Shown: positions 51,636 through 61,718 of the stretch, in pieces
How positions within the stretch are numbered: position 1 is the first letter of the stretch
Layout of the letters: each line of letters starts with the position of its first letter
From: a bacterium 1xD8-48
GTDB taxonomy: Bacteria > Bacillota > Clostridia > Lachnospirales > Lachnospiraceae
Length of the DNA: 64,000 bases
Reading direction: 5' to 3'
Assembly (NCBI GenBank): GCA_009917455.1
Contig: QZDS01000012.1
Location: 57,976-121,975 of the forward strand
Made by a program: the position numbers and the translations under genes
Notes under the pieces: model-generated
What the model saw: only the letters and a program-made list of their open reading frames with translations
Databases searched by the model: none
What the model was told of the DNA's origin: nothing

Positions 51636-53609
51636 TCATGATACCCCCAGCCTCTCCCGCAATCCCTGAAAATCAGACGGCCCGTTTTCCAGCACAAACT
51701 GGTGGAAACGCCGCAGGGTAAATTCCTCTCCCCATAATTGGCGCGCCGCGTCCCTTAAGCTGAGAAATTCCAGAAAACCAAGATAATACTTCGGATAATT
51801 CACAGGCTCCTCCACGATATACTGATAGATGGAGGATGCGGTTTCCGCGTTTGTAATCCCCATTTTGCCAAGGATTGCCCGAACCTGTTTCGGCGTCGCC
51901 CCTTCATAATGAATGGCGATATCCAGCAGAGAATAAAGGCATAACTGAAGATTCCTGTCGAGCCTGCAGGCTTCGTACCACAGAGCTTCCAGAGAGCGGT
52001 CTTTTCCAAGAAGCTGACCGGCATAAGCATAGGAAAGATTTTCCACATAAAGAGCCCAGCCTTCCACATACCCGCCGTAATGGAGCAGGTAACGGATAGG
52101 GGAAACGTTCTTGCCGTTCATATATATCTGGCTGTAAACCGTCTGGTAAAGATGCCCCGGGTAGCCCTCGTGGGCCAGCGTGGTATAAAGGGTAAGGGCG
52201 TCGGGAGAGTTTTTGTGGTTAATATAAATAACATTGTTGGTCATATCGTCAATGGGCGGCGTGAGGTAGTAAGCGGGGCTGGTATAGTTTTCCATGGAAG
52301 GAGATACGCTTTTAACGGTGTAACCGGGTACGAAACCTTCCCGGTTTGTAATTAAAGTCGAGTCGGCCTGGCCGGATGCTTTCCTGACAGAGGGAAAAAG
52401 GGAGGACTTCGATTCGCCGGTTTTTTCGGCTGACGGAAAATCCGGGAAATCATCCGTAATCCGGTTTCGCAAATCCTCCAGCATTTCTTCCGGGGAAGAA
52501 AGGGGGAAGGTATCGCGGGAGCTGCCGCTTACAGACGTAAGCTCCGGGTATGAATTGTACAGGTTCACCAACGCAACAATATTCTGCTGAAAATCATTCC
52601 AGAGCATAGCCTTGATTTCGGGAATGCTCCGGGAAGAGCCGGTAGTGGAGGCGAGCAGATATTCGTAATAAGCGCGGCCGTCGGGGAAATAGCTAAGCCC
52701 CATGGTGTTGACGCCGGTTCCCGAAAGAACCGTAAAGGCGTCCGCCACGTCCTCGTAAGCCGGAGCGACAACGGTGGTCAAAAGCCGGTCGTTTTCGGAA
52801 ATCCAGTGTTCTTTCTGAACATCTGTGATGACGCCGTTTTGGGCAAGCAAATCCAGCCGTTCTTTAAAAGTGTCGTGCAGGAAATGGGCGCCGGAGGAAA
52901 GCGCTTTTTTGTCCATGATATCCACGCATTGCGTTATGATTTTTTCGGCGGAAGCCTCAGACATGAAAAGCCCGTTTGCGGATTTTTCCCTTTCATATTG
53001 AATGAGTCCTTCAAAGTAAGTATCCGTCTGGTCTAACAGGTGCAGATAGTCCGCCACGTCCTTTTCGGAGCGGAAGGTATAGTCGGCAAGGAGAACGGGC
53101 AGGCCGGACTGCATTCCCGAGGAGGGCGCGAGGGGCTCGCTGTAGTAAGGGTATGACGCCCCTTTAAGGCGGAGGGTCAGATAGCGTTCCAGCAAATCAT
53201 AGGTGTAGGCGTCACTATCGTTGAGGCGGCTTCGGGAAATTCTGGAAAGGCGGTTCAGGGTTTCGGCAATATCCGCATAGTCGCTGTTTTCATCAGCCGG
53301 GGACAGATTCCCGTCCGGTGTGTCCGCTCCCGTTCCGTCCCCGCCCTTACCGGTATTATCCGTTTCATAGGAGGAAAGTACGGCTTCTCCGGTAAAGCCC
53401 CATTTTTCGGGATAAGCCAGCGTATAGTGGAGGCTTAGGGTGTTTTCCGAAAGCTCGGAATAAAACAGTTCTCTGGTGAGAACCGTGAATTTACGGCTGT
53501 CGCTGAAAAGATAATAATATAGAAGAAACAGGCCGGACAAAATCAGTACGGCCAGGCATAATATTTTCTGTTTTCGGGTAAATTTTTTTCCGGAGGGCAA
53601 AGTTGTCAC
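51636..53609 (-). CDS. DUF885 family protein, putative membrane-anchored metallopeptidase
   Basis: A 657-residue protein with an N-terminal membrane anchor (about residues 16-36) and a large extracytoplasmic helical domain. The motif AHEGYPGHLYQTV near residue 480 is the hallmark of DUF885, with a zinc-binding HExxH-like arrangement (HEGYPGH), and ALYVENLSYAYAG follows. Known members include putative carboxypeptidase-like enzymes, but activity is rarely tested. A Gly/Asp-rich insert near residues 85-105 looks lineage-specific. It is convergent with the Mrr-like gene and divergent from transketolase. Confidence 0.85.
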   Translation of the reverse strand: MTTLPSGKKFTRKQKILCLAVLILSGLFLLYYYLFSDSRKFTVLTRELFYSELSENTLSLHYTLAYPEKWGFTGEAVLSSYETDNTGKGGDGTGADTPDGNLSPADENSDYADIAETLNRLSRISRSRLNDSDAYTYDLLERYLTLRLKGASYPYYSEPLAPSSGMQSGLPVLLADYTFRSEKDVADYLHLLDQTDTYFEGLIQYEREKSANGLFMSEASAEKIITQCVDIMDKKALSSGAHFLHDTFKERLDLLAQNGVITDVQKEHWISENDRLLTTVVAPAYEDVADAFTVLSGTGVNTMGLSYFPDGRAYYEYLLASTTGSSRSIPEIKAMLWNDFQQNIVALVNLYNSYPELTSVSGSSRDTFPLSSPEEMLEDLRNRITDDFPDFPSAEKTGESKSSLFPSVRKASGQADSTLITNREGFVPGYTVKSVSPSMENYTSPAYYLTPPIDDMTNNVIYINHKNSPDALTLYTTLAHEGYPGHLYQTVYSQIYMNGKNVSPIRYLLHYGGYVEGWALYVENLSYAYAGQLLGKDRSLEALWYEACRLDRNLQLCLYSLLDIAIHYEGATPKQVRAILGKMGITNAETASSIYQYIVEEPVNYPKYYLGFLEFLSLRDAARQLWGEEFTLRRFHQFVLENGPSDFQGLRERLGVS

Positions 53610-53626
53610 CTCGTCTGACTATTCGT

Positions 53627-53655
53627 TTGATTATATGAAGCAGTTGTGATAAAAT
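53627..53655 (+). promoter_or_regulatory. Promoter of the transketolase operon
   Basis: TTGATT (53627-53632), a 17-base spacer and TAAAAT (53650-53655) lie 45 bases before the ATG at 53700. Confidence 0.65.
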
Positions 53656-53699
53656 ATTACTTGTTTACAAAAACGCGGTTGACGGAAATGGAGGAAAGC

Positions 53700-54545
53700 A
53701 TGAATAATCTGGAACTGAAAAAAACGGCAAATGAAGTGCGCAAGGGTATCGTTACGGCAGTCCACAGCGCAAAAGCGGGACATCCGGGCGGTTCATTATC
53801 TGCGGCTGACATTTATACATATCTCTATTTTGAAGAGATGAATGTTGACCCGAAAAATCCCAAAATGGAAAGCAGAGACCGTTTTGTGCTGTCCAAGGGA
53901 CACACGGCTCCGGGGCTTTATTCCGCTTTGGCACACAGAGGATTTTTCCCGGTGAAGGATCTGACAACGCTGCGTAAGCTGGGCTCTTACCTTCAGGGAC
54001 ATCCCTGCCTGCAGCATGTTCCCGGCGTGGATATGTCCAGCGGCTCTCTGGGACAGGGAATTTCCGCGGCGGTAGGCATGGCGCTTTCCGCTAAGATGGA
54101 CGGAAAGGATTTCCGCGTTTATACGCTCTTAGGCGACGGCGAGTTAGAAGAAGGGCAGGTCTGGGAGGCTTCCATGTTTGCGGGACACCGCAAGCTGGAT
54201 AATCTGGTAGTGATTGTGGATAATAACGGGCTGCAGATAGACGGGCCTGTGGCGGAGGTCTGCTCCCCTTATCCGATAGATAAAAAATTTGAAGCTTTTA
54301 ATTTTCATGTGATAAATGTGGACGCCCATGATTTTGACGCAATCCGGGCGGCTTTTAAGGAAGCAAGGGAAACAAAAGGGATGCCCACGGCAATTATCGC
54401 CCACAGCTTAAAGGGCAAAGGGGTTTCCTTCATGGAGGGAAGCGTTGACTGGCACGGCAAGGCGCCCGGCGACGAGCAGTACGCGGTGGCAATGGCGGAC
54501 CTTGAGAAGATTGGCGAAGAACTGGCGAAGGAAGGAGAAGCGTAA
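53700..54545 (+). CDS. Transketolase, N-terminal subunit
   Basis: This is the thiamine diphosphate-binding half of a split transketolase (281 residues) that moves two-carbon units between sugar phosphates in the pentose phosphate pathway. HPGGSLSAADI, SKGHTAPGLYS and the TPP motif GDGELEEGQVWEA..NNGLQ are visible. ATG 53700 follows GGAGGAAAGC; the frame from 53646 is upstream of this site. The TAATG overlap with the C-terminal subunit couples translation. Split transketolases are normal in Clostridia. Confidence 0.93.
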   Translation: MNNLELKKTANEVRKGIVTAVHSAKAGHPGGSLSAADIYTYLYFEEMNVDPKNPKMESRDRFVLSKGHTAPGLYSALAHRGFFPVKDLTTLRKLGSYLQGHPCLQHVPGVDMSSGSLGQGISAAVGMALSAKMDGKDFRVYTLLGDGELEEGQVWEASMFAGHRKLDNLVVIVDNNGLQIDGPVAEVCSPYPIDKKFEAFNFHVINVDAHDFDAIRAAFKEARETKGMPTAIIAHSLKGKGVSFMEGSVDWHGKAPGDEQYAVAMADLEKIGEELAKEGEA

Positions 54546-55501
54546 TGGCGGATGTAAATAAAAAAGAAGTTAAAAAGATTGCAACCAGAGAAAGCTACGG
54601 AAACGCGCTGCTTGAGCTGGGAGCCGAAAATCCCGACGTGGTGGTGCTGGATGCGGATTTGGCGGCGGCCACCAAGACGGGTGTGTTCAAAAAAGCGTAT
54701 CCTGAGCGGCACATTGACTGCGGCATTGCGGAATGCAATATGGTGGGAATTGCGGCCGGACTTGCAACCACCGGCAAGATACCTTTTGTCAGCAGCTTTG
54801 CCATGTTTGCGGCGGGCCGGGCTTTTGAGCAGGTGAGAAATTCCGTGGGATATCCCCATTTGAATGTAAAAATCGGCGCCACCCATGCGGGAATCACCGT
54901 AGGCGAGGACGGCGCGTCCCACCAGTGCAACGAGGACATTGCCCTTATGAGGACGATTCCGGGTATGGTGGTAATGTGTCCGGCGGACGACGTGGAGGCA
55001 AAAGCGGCGGTGAAAGCGGCTGCAGCCTATGAAGGCCCTGTTTACATGCGGTTCGGGCGGGCTGCCTGCCCTGTGATTAACGACAGGCCGGATTACAAAT
55101 TTGAAATAGGGAAGGGAACGGTGGTCCGGGAGGGAGAGGACGTTACCATTATAGCCACAGGCATCTGTGTGGGCAGCGCTCTTGAAGCGGCGGAAATGCT
55201 TTCGGAGGAGGGCATCAGCGCCGAGGTGATTAACATCTGTACCATCAAACCCCTTGACGAGGAGATTATTGTAAACTCCGCAAGAAAAACCGGGAAAGTG
55301 GTGACGGCAGAGGAACATTCCGTAATCGGCGGACTGGGCAGCGCGGTGTGCGACGCCCTCTGTAAGTCTTATCCGGTTCCCGTTATGAAAATCGGAATGC
55401 AGGACGTGTTTGGAGAGTCAGGTTCCGCTGCGGCTCTGGTTGAGAAATATAAATTGGACGGCAAAGGTATTTACGGGCAGATTAAAGATTTTCTGAAATA
55501 G
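54545..55501 (+). CDS. Transketolase, C-terminal subunit
   Basis: The partner half, 318 residues, contains the pyrimidine-binding and C-terminal domains: VVVLDADLAAATKTGVF, the catalytic-site Glu in CGIAECNMVGIAAGLA, and GVTVGEDGASHQ-like ITVGEDGASHQCNED. Its start overlaps the N-subunit stop by one base. It is required with the N-subunit for activity. rpe follows after 15 bases. Confidence 0.93.
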   Translation: MADVNKKEVKKIATRESYGNALLELGAENPDVVVLDADLAAATKTGVFKKAYPERHIDCGIAECNMVGIAAGLATTGKIPFVSSFAMFAAGRAFEQVRNSVGYPHLNVKIGATHAGITVGEDGASHQCNEDIALMRTIPGMVVMCPADDVEAKAAVKAAAAYEGPVYMRFGRAACPVINDRPDYKFEIGKGTVVREGEDVTIIATGICVGSALEAAEMLSEEGISAEVINICTIKPLDEEIIVNSARKTGKVVTAEEHSVIGGLGSAVCDALCKSYPVPVMKIGMQDVFGESGSAAALVEKYKLDGKGIYGQIKDFLK

Positions 55502-55516
55502 AAAGTTGGAGATGAC

Positions 55517-56206
55517 ATGAGATATATTTTGGCGCCGTCTCTTCTTGCGGCAGACTTTAACATACTGGGACAGCAAATCAGGGAAACGGAAGAAGCGGGG
55601 GCGGAATATCTTCATATTGATGTGATGGACGGTATTTTTGTGCCCAGCATTTCTTTCGGGATGCCCCTTATCACATCCATCAGAAAAACCAGCCGACAGT
55701 TTTTTGACGTGCACCTTATGATAACGGACCCGGGGAGGTATATTGAGGAATTTGCAGCCTGCGGGGCGGACGGCGTTACTTTCCATTTAGAGGCCGTAGA
55801 GGATGCACGTAAGGTGATAGAAAATATCCATAAGGCGGGGCTTAAGGCCGGTATTTCCATTAAACCCGCAACGCCGGTGGAAGCGGTGTATCCCTACCTT
55901 TCCGAGGTGGAAATGGTTCTTATTATGAGCGTGGAGCCGGGTTTCGGGGGCCAGCCTTTTATGCCGGAAGCCTATGACAGAATCAGACAGCTTCGGAGCT
56001 TTTTAGACGAAAAGGGGCTGCCTGTCAAAATCGAGGTGGACGGCGGACTGGGCAAGAAAAACGTGCGGGACGTCATTGAAGCCGGCGCGGACGTGTGCGT
56101 GGCCGGATCTGCGGTATTCAAAAAGCGCAGCATCAGCGAAAATATTTCGCAGTTTATGAAAGCTTTCCGGGAAAAGGAAGCGCTTCATAAAGAAAGACTT
56201 GAATAA
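55517..56206 (+). CDS. rpe: Ribulose-phosphate 3-epimerase
   Basis: Interconverts ribulose 5-phosphate and xylulose 5-phosphate. It is a 229-residue TIM barrel with LAPSLLAADF at the start, HIDVMDGIFVPSISFG, FDVHLMI (metal His), MSVEPGFGGQPFMP and EVDGGLGKKN. Cytoplasmic. GGAGATGAC precedes the ATG. It is placed directly after the transketolase halves, so the operon supplies the non-oxidative pentose pathway. Confidence 0.95.
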   Translation: MRYILAPSLLAADFNILGQQIRETEEAGAEYLHIDVMDGIFVPSISFGMPLITSIRKTSRQFFDVHLMITDPGRYIEEFAACGADGVTFHLEAVEDARKVIENIHKAGLKAGISIKPATPVEAVYPYLSEVEMVLIMSVEPGFGGQPFMPEAYDRIRQLRSFLDEKGLPVKIEVDGGLGKKNVRDVIEAGADVCVAGSAVFKKRSISENISQFMKAFREKEALHKERLE

Positions 56207-56234
56207 AAAGACTTGGTAAAGAAGACATGAAGAG

Positions 56235-57107
56235 ATGATAAAGTTAGGTAGAAACGATTCCTGTTGGTGCGGCAGCGGCAGAAAATATAAAGCCTGCCAT
56301 ATGGCTATGGACGAAAAGATTCATCGTTATGAGCTGGAGGGACATATCGTACCGCCGGGGAATATTCTGAAAACAGAAAAGCAGATACAGGGAATCAGGG
56401 AAAGCAGCGTCATCAATATGGCCGTACTGGACGCCGTGGGAGAAATGATAGGGCCGGGCGTCAGCACCCAGCAGATTGACGATGTGGTAACGGAGGTAAC
56501 CGCCAGGATGGGCGGAATTGCAGCCCCCCTTAACTATGAGGGCTTTCCCAAAAGCGTGTGTACTTCCATAAACGAGGTGGTCTGCCACGGAATCCCGTCA
56601 AAGGACGTAATTCTGAAGGACGGGGATATTGTCAATGTGGACGTGTCCACCCTGTATAAGGGTTATTATTCCGACTCTTCCAGAATGTACTGCATCGGCC
56701 AGGTGAGTGGGGAAAAGCGGAAGCTTGTGGAGGTTACAAAGGAGTGCATGGAGTTGGGGCTTTCCATGGTGAAACCCTGGAACTTCCTGGGCGACATGGC
56801 GCAGGCGGTGAACGACCATGCCAGGAAAAACGGTTACAGCGTGGTGGTTGACATTGGCGGCCACGGAATCGGACTGGAATTTCACGAGGAGCCTTTTGTC
56901 AGCTATGTGACAAGCGCCGGCACAGAAATGCTGATGGTGCCGGGAATGGTGTTTACCATTGAGCCCATGGTGAATATGGGAACCAGCGAAATTTATGTGG
57001 ACGATAGCGACGGGTGGACGGTCTATACAGCGGACGGAAAGCCTTCGGCACAGTGGGAAATCACCGTAGCGGTCACAAAGGACGGTTACGAGGTTCTCAC
57101 ATGGTAA
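56235..57107 (+). CDS. map: Type I methionine aminopeptidase with N-terminal SEC-C zinc motif
   Basis: A 290-residue enzyme removing the initiator methionine from nascent proteins. Residues 8-22 carry the SEC-C motif (CWCGSGRKYKACH), a zinc site also seen at the SecA end and thought to contact the ribosome. The catalytic domain shows metal ligands Asp in NVDVS, Asp in SDSSRM, His in GHGIGLEFHE, Glu in FTIEPMVN and Glu in QWEITV. RBS GAAGAGATG precedes ATG 56235. It follows rpe after 28 bases and ends in a terminator. A second, shorter map near ribosomal genes is usual in such genomes. Confidence 0.93.
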   Translation: MIKLGRNDSCWCGSGRKYKACHMAMDEKIHRYELEGHIVPPGNILKTEKQIQGIRESSVINMAVLDAVGEMIGPGVSTQQIDDVVTEVTARMGGIAAPLNYEGFPKSVCTSINEVVCHGIPSKDVILKDGDIVNVDVSTLYKGYYSDSSRMYCIGQVSGEKRKLVEVTKECMELGLSMVKPWNFLGDMAQAVNDHARKNGYSVVVDIGGHGIGLEFHEEPFVSYVTSAGTEMLMVPGMVFTIEPMVNMGTSEIYVDDSDGWTVYTADGKPSAQWEITVAVTKDGYEVLTW

Positions 57108-57142
57108 CAAATGAATACTTGCTATTTTCAGAAAAATTAAGC

Positions 57143-57185
57143 GGTCATACAAAAAATAAGCTATAAATTTTGTATGGCCTTTTAA
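57143..57185 (+). terminator. Terminator after map
   Basis: GGTCATACAAAA pairs with TTTTGTATGGCC (one mismatch), followed by TTTTAAAA. It separates the pentose operon from the glycerol operon. Confidence 0.7.
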
Positions 57186-57205
57186 AAAATCAGAGGTAAA
57201 AAACT

Positions 57206-58696
57206 ATGTATGATGTGATTATTATCGGGGCCGGCGTCAGCGGGTGCGCCGTTGCAAGGGAACTGGCCCGGACGGAGATGAAAATTGCGGTGCTTGAAAA
57301 AGCATCCGACGTCTGTGAAGGAACGTCCAAGGCAAACAGCGGAATTGTGCATGCCGGTTACGACGCCGTTCCGGGAACCTTGAAGGCCAGGCTCAATCTG
57401 GTGGGAAGCCGGAAGATGGAGGCGCTTTCCAAAGAACTTGATTTTTCCTATAAGAAAAACGGTTCGATTGTGCTTTGCTTTGACGAAAAGGACATAGGAA
57501 AGCTGGAGGAGCTGAAAGCAAGAGGAGAGGCGAACGGGGTGGAAGAACTTTCTATTTTAAACCGGGAAGAACTTCTTGCGCTGGAGCCGAACGTGGGCGA
57601 CGACGCGGTGGCTGCGCTTTACGCGCCCACGGGAGGAATCGTGTGTCCTTTCGGGCTGACCATAGCGCTGGCGGAAAACGCGGCGGTAAACGGCGTTGAA
57701 TTTTGCTTCGGCGAGGAAGTGGAAACCATTGAAAGAAAAGAGCAGGGATATCTTATCCGCACAGGGAACGGCGGGTACGAGACGAAGGTGGTGGTGAACG
57801 CCGCCGGCGTTTATACGGATAAGCTCCACAATATGGTAAGCGATTCCAAAATGGAGATTGTTCCCCGAAAGGGAGAGTATCTTCTTTACGACAAAAAAGT
57901 GGGAAATCTGGTGAGCCATACCTTATTCCAGCTCCCCACAGCCCTTGGCAAGGGCATACTTGTAACGCCCACCGTTCACGGAAATCTTCTTACCGGGCCG
58001 ACGGCGCTTGACATTCCCGATAAGGAAGGGACGCAGACTTCGGCGGACGGCATGAAGCAGGTGGGGGCAAAGGCGGCGCTCAGCGTAAAAAATATTCCCG
58101 GAAGGGAAGTGATTACTTCCTTTGCGGGACTGCGGGCTCACGTCACGGTTCCGCCGCATGCGGCAGGGGCTGTACCGGTAATGGAGGAAGATTTCGTTAT
58201 CGGGGAAGCGGCGGGCGCGCCGGGCTTTATCGACGTGGCCGGGATGGAATCGCCGGGACTTTCCTGTGCGCCCGCTGTGGGCGAGTACGTGGCGGAAATG
58301 GTAAGGGCTATTTTAAAGCCTCGGGAAAAAAAGGACTTTGTAAGCACCCGAAAGGGGATTCCATGCATGGAATCAGCCTCAGACGAGGAGAGACAGAGAC
58401 TGATAAAAGAAAATCCCGCTTACGGCAACGTTATTTGCCGCTGTGAGATGGTGACGGAGGGGGAAATTTTAGAGGCCATAAGAAGACCTCTCGGGGCAAA
58501 GACTACAGACGGTGTTAAAAGAAGAACAAGAGCCGGAATGGGACGATGCCAGTCCGGATTCTGCAACCCCAAAGTGGTGGAAATTCTCGCCCGGGAGCTC
58601 AACGTTGACGAGGGCGCCATAAGGAAAGCAGGCGGGAATTCCTGGTATCTGCTTGAAACTGCAGGCAGTTTTCTGCCATCGGAGGACAGAGGATGA
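57206..58696 (+). CDS. FAD-dependent glycerol-3-phosphate dehydrogenase-like (GlpA type) with BFD-like [2Fe-2S] domain
   Basis: A 496-residue protein. The N-terminal FAD motif is IIGAGVSGCAVARELA, followed by the DAO fold common to glycerol-3-phosphate and L-2-hydroxyglutarate oxidases. The C-terminal about 90 residues resemble bacterioferritin-associated ferredoxin: RCEMVTEGEILEAIRRP and GRCQSGFCNPKV, with four Cys for a [2Fe-2S] cluster. Anaerobic GlpA has the same C-terminal domain. Its neighbours (GlpB-like flavoprotein, GlpK) support glycerol-3-phosphate oxidation to dihydroxyacetone phosphate. RBS AGAGGTAAAAAACT. Overlaps the next gene by 4 bases (ATGA). Confidence 0.85.
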   Translation: MYDVIIIGAGVSGCAVARELARTEMKIAVLEKASDVCEGTSKANSGIVHAGYDAVPGTLKARLNLVGSRKMEALSKELDFSYKKNGSIVLCFDEKDIGKLEELKARGEANGVEELSILNREELLALEPNVGDDAVAALYAPTGGIVCPFGLTIALAENAAVNGVEFCFGEEVETIERKEQGYLIRTGNGGYETKVVVNAAGVYTDKLHNMVSDSKMEIVPRKGEYLLYDKKVGNLVSHTLFQLPTALGKGILVTPTVHGNLLTGPTALDIPDKEGTQTSADGMKQVGAKAALSVKNIPGREVITSFAGLRAHVTVPPHAAGAVPVMEEDFVIGEAAGAPGFIDVAGMESPGLSCAPAVGEYVAEMVRAILKPREKKDFVSTRKGIPCMESASDEERQRLIKENPAYGNVICRCEMVTEGEILEAIRRPLGAKTTDGVKRRTRAGMGRCQSGFCNPKVVEILARELNVDEGAIRKAGGNSWYLLETAGSFLPSEDRG

Positions 58697-60114
58697 AAAA
58701 TGTGGATTTAGTGGTAATAGGCGGCGGCCCGGCCGGAATGGCGGCGGCCTTATCCGCCAGGGAAAAGGGAATAAGCGATATTCTGATTCTGGAAAGAGAC
58801 AAAGAGCTGGGCGGTATTTTAAACCAGTGCATACACAACGGCTTTGGTCTCCACACCTTTAAGGAGGAGCTTACGGGGCCGGAATATGCGGCCCGCTATG
58901 TGGAGATGGTCAGGGAACGGCAAATCCCATCGCTGCTTCATACCATGGTGGTAGACGTGCAGGGAGGCGAGCCCTGTGTGGTGACTGCCATGAACAGGGA
59001 ACAGGGCATGTTTCGGATACAGGCCAAAGCGGTGGTCCTGGCCATGGGGTGCCGGGAGCGTTCCAGAGGAGCCATGAATATACCGGGATTCCGGCCGGCG
59101 GGCATCTATTCAGCCGGGACGGCTCAGCGGTATGTGAATATCGAGGGAAGAATGCCGGGAAAGGAAATCATAGTGTTGGGCTCCGGCGATATTGGCCTGA
59201 TTATGGCAAGACGTATGACGCTGCAGGGAGCAAAAGTGAAAATGGTCGCGGAAATCATGCCCTATTCGGGCGGCCTTAAGAGGAATATCGTGCAGTGCCT
59301 GGACGATTTCGGCATTCCTCTTAAACTGAGCCATACGGTTACGGAAATTCATGGAAAAGAGAGAGTGGAGGGCGTGACGGTTGCCAGAGTGGACGAGAAT
59401 CTTACGCCGATTCCGGGAACGGAGGAGTTCGTAAAATGCGATACGGTTCTTTTGTCCTGCGGCCTGATTCCCGAAAACGAGTTAAGCCGCAGCGCCGGGG
59501 CGCAGATGGACGCGGCAACTCAGGGGCCAGTGGTGAACGGGCGGCTGGAAACCACGGTGCGGGGGATTTTTGCCTGCGGAAACGTGCTTCATGTCCATGA
59601 CCTTGTGGACAATGTTTCTCTGGAAGCCGAAAAAGCCGGGGCCTTTGCCGCCGAGTACATTTTGGAGGGCGAAAAGGACTGGGGAGAGGCCGTCCGGCCG
59701 AAGATTGCCGAAAAGACAAAGTGCACCCTCCCCGAGGAACGTGATTTGTCCAGCCAGATTATCTGCATCGGCTGCCCTGTCGGCTGCCTGATTACGGTGA
59801 AAAAGAAAGAGGACGGCAGCCTTGACATTACGGGGAATACCTGTAAAAAGGGAGAGGCATACGCCAGAAGCGAAATGACGGCGCCGGTCCGCACCGTGAC
59901 TTCCATGATACGGGTGGAAGGAGGAAGCGGCAAGGTGGTTCCTGTGAAAACCGCAGCAGAGATTCCGAAGGAAAAAATCGGCGCATGTATGGATGAAATC
60001 GAGGCGAGAGTCGTATGCGCGCCCGTAAAAGTGGGGGATGTGCTGATTGAAAATGTGGCGGGAACTTCCGTGGCCGTGGCAGCTACGGGGAACATGGAAA
60101 TAGGCGGGCAGTAA
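58693..60114 (+). CDS. FAD/NAD(P) oxidoreductase with fused DUF1667 domain (GlpB-like partner)
   Basis: A 473-residue protein. Residues 1 to about 350 are a pyridine nucleotide-disulfide oxidoreductase fold with [17 protein letters not shown] (FAD) and [15 protein letters not shown] (NAD(P)). From about residue 353 a DUF1667 domain carries [14 protein letters not shown] and NTCKKGEAY, a four-Cys pattern suited to an iron-sulfur cluster. In many Clostridia DUF1667 is a separate small gene after the two flavoproteins; here it is fused. Likely passes electrons from glycerol-3-phosphate oxidation to another carrier. The coupled overlap with the GlpA-like gene supports a complex. Confidence 0.82.
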   Translation: MKNVDLVVIGGGPAGMAAALSAREKGISDILILERDKELGGILNQCIHNGFGLHTFKEELTGPEYAARYVEMVRERQIPSLLHTMVVDVQGGEPCVVTAMNREQGMFRIQAKAVVLAMGCRERSRGAMNIPGFRPAGIYSAGTAQRYVNIEGRMPGKEIIVLGSGDIGLIMARRMTLQGAKVKMVAEIMPYSGGLKRNIVQCLDDFGIPLKLSHTVTEIHGKERVEGVTVARVDENLTPIPGTEEFVKCDTVLLSCGLIPENELSRSAGAQMDAATQGPVVNGRLETTVRGIFACGNVLHVHDLVDNVSLEAEKAGAFAAEYILEGEKDWGEAVRPKIAEKTKCTLPEERDLSSQIICIGCPVGCLITVKKKEDGSLDITGNTCKKGEAYARSEMTAPVRTVTSMIRVEGGSGKVVPVKTAAEIPKEKIGACMDEIEARVVCAPVKVGDVLIENVAGTSVAVAATGNMEIGGQ

Positions 60115-60197
60115 GCGCGGATTTTCTGCACAGACAGGTACAGACAAAGGCGAAATGTGCGGGGGAACGTGATACTTCAGAAAGGGGTGTAAGAGGC

Positions 60198-61688
60198 ATG
60201 AGCAAATATGTAATGGCGTTGGACCAGGGGACTACCAGTTCAAGATGTATTCTTTTTAACAAAAAGGGAGAGATTCAAAGTATTGCCCAGAAAGAGTTCG
60301 GACAGATTTATCCGAAGCCGGGATGGGTGGAGCACAATCCCATGGAAATCTGGTCCTCCCAGCTTTCGGTGACCATGGAGGCCATGGCGATGGTGGGCGC
60401 GGGGCCGGAAGACATTGCGGGAATCGGAATTACCAACCAGCGTGAAACGACCATCGTATGGGACAGGAAAACCGGAGAACCGGTTTACAACGCCATAGTA
60501 TGGCAGTGCCGCCGGACGGCGGAAAAAGTGGATGAGCTGGTGGCGGCAGGATACGGGGAACTGATAAGAGAGCGCACCGGGCTTGTGCCGGACGCCTATT
60601 TCAGCGCCACAAAAATCGCGTGGATACTGGACAATGTGCCGGGAGCACGGGAACGGGCTGACAGGGGCGAGCTGGCGTTCGGAACGGTGGATACCTGGCT
60701 AATCTACAACCTGACAAAGGGAGAAATCCATGTGACGGATTATACCAATGCAAGCCGTACCATGCTCTTTGATATTCATAAACTGTGCTGGGACGAAGAA
60801 CTGCTCAATATTTTACATATTCCGGCAAGTATGCTGCCGGAGGTGAGGCCCTCCAGCTATATTTACGGGTATGCGGAAAGCTCGGTTTTAGGCGGCCAGA
60901 TACCGATTGCGGGAATTGCCGGGGACCAGCAGGCGGCGCTCTTCGGACAGTGCTGTTTTTCAAAGGGGCAGGTGAAAAACACCTACGGTACGGGATGCTT
61001 CCTCTTAATGCACACGGGAACCGAGGCCATCACCTCCCATCACGGCCTGATTACCACGATTGCCGCAAGCAGCGGCAGCCAGGTGGAATACGCCCTTGAG
61101 GGAAGCGTGTTCGTCGCGGGGGCGGCGGTACAGTGGCTGCGCGACGGTATGCGTATGGTGAAAACGGCGGCCCAGACGGAGGAATACGCGCAGAAAACCG
61201 ACGACACGGAAGGGGTTTATGTGGTTCCGGCCTTTGCGGGAATGGGCGCGCCCTACTGGAACCCTTACGCAAGAGGCTGTGTGGTGGGAATCACCAGAGG
61301 CTGCGGCAAGGAGCATTTTATCAGGGCGACGCTGGAATCCATTGCCTACCAGACTTACGACGTGTTAAATGCCATGGAGGAGGACGCCGAGCTTTCCATT
61401 GCCGGGCTTAAGGTAGACGGAGGAGCCAGCGCCAACGATTTCCTGATGCAGTTCCAGGCGGATATTTTAGGAGCAAGGGTTTACCGGCCTGAATGTATCG
61501 AGACAACGGCTCTCGGAGCCGCTTATCTTGCGGGGCTTGCCTGCGGCTACTGGGAGAGCAGGGAGGAAATCAGCGCAAACTGGCAGCTTGGCCGGGAATT
61601 TATCCATGAGATGAGCGAAAACCAGAGGGAACGGCTTTTAAAGGGATGGAAACGGGCGGTGAAATGCGCGCTTGCCTGGGCAGAATGA
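60198..61688 (+). CDS. glpK: Glycerol kinase
   Basis: Phosphorylates glycerol to glycerol 3-phosphate with ATP. A 496-residue FGGY kinase: [16 protein letters not shown] at the start, [14 protein letters not shown], the fructose-bisphosphate-site region and [11 protein letters not shown], then [20 protein letters not shown]. Length and motifs match GlpK closely. RBS AAAGGGGTG precedes ATG 60198. Last of the glycerol genes, with no GlpF facilitator or GlpP antiterminator in view. Confidence 0.96.
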   Translation: MSKYVMALDQGTTSSRCILFNKKGEIQSIAQKEFGQIYPKPGWVEHNPMEIWSSQLSVTMEAMAMVGAGPEDIAGIGITNQRETTIVWDRKTGEPVYNAIVWQCRRTAEKVDELVAAGYGELIRERTGLVPDAYFSATKIAWILDNVPGARERADRGELAFGTVDTWLIYNLTKGEIHVTDYTNASRTMLFDIHKLCWDEELLNILHIPASMLPEVRPSSYIYGYAESSVLGGQIPIAGIAGDQQAALFGQCCFSKGQVKNTYGTGCFLLMHTGTEAITSHHGLITTIAASSGSQVEYALEGSVFVAGAAVQWLRDGMRMVKTAAQTEEYAQKTDDTEGVYVVPAFAGMGAPYWNPYARGCVVGITRGCGKEHFIRATLESIAYQTYDVLNAMEEDAELSIAGLKVDGGASANDFLMQFQADILGARVYRPECIETTALGAAYLAGLACGYWESREEISANWQLGREFIHEMSENQRERLLKGWKRAVKCALAWAE

Positions 61689-61718
61689 AAGTCGGCAATT
61701 TGAAAAAAGGGGGCGGAT

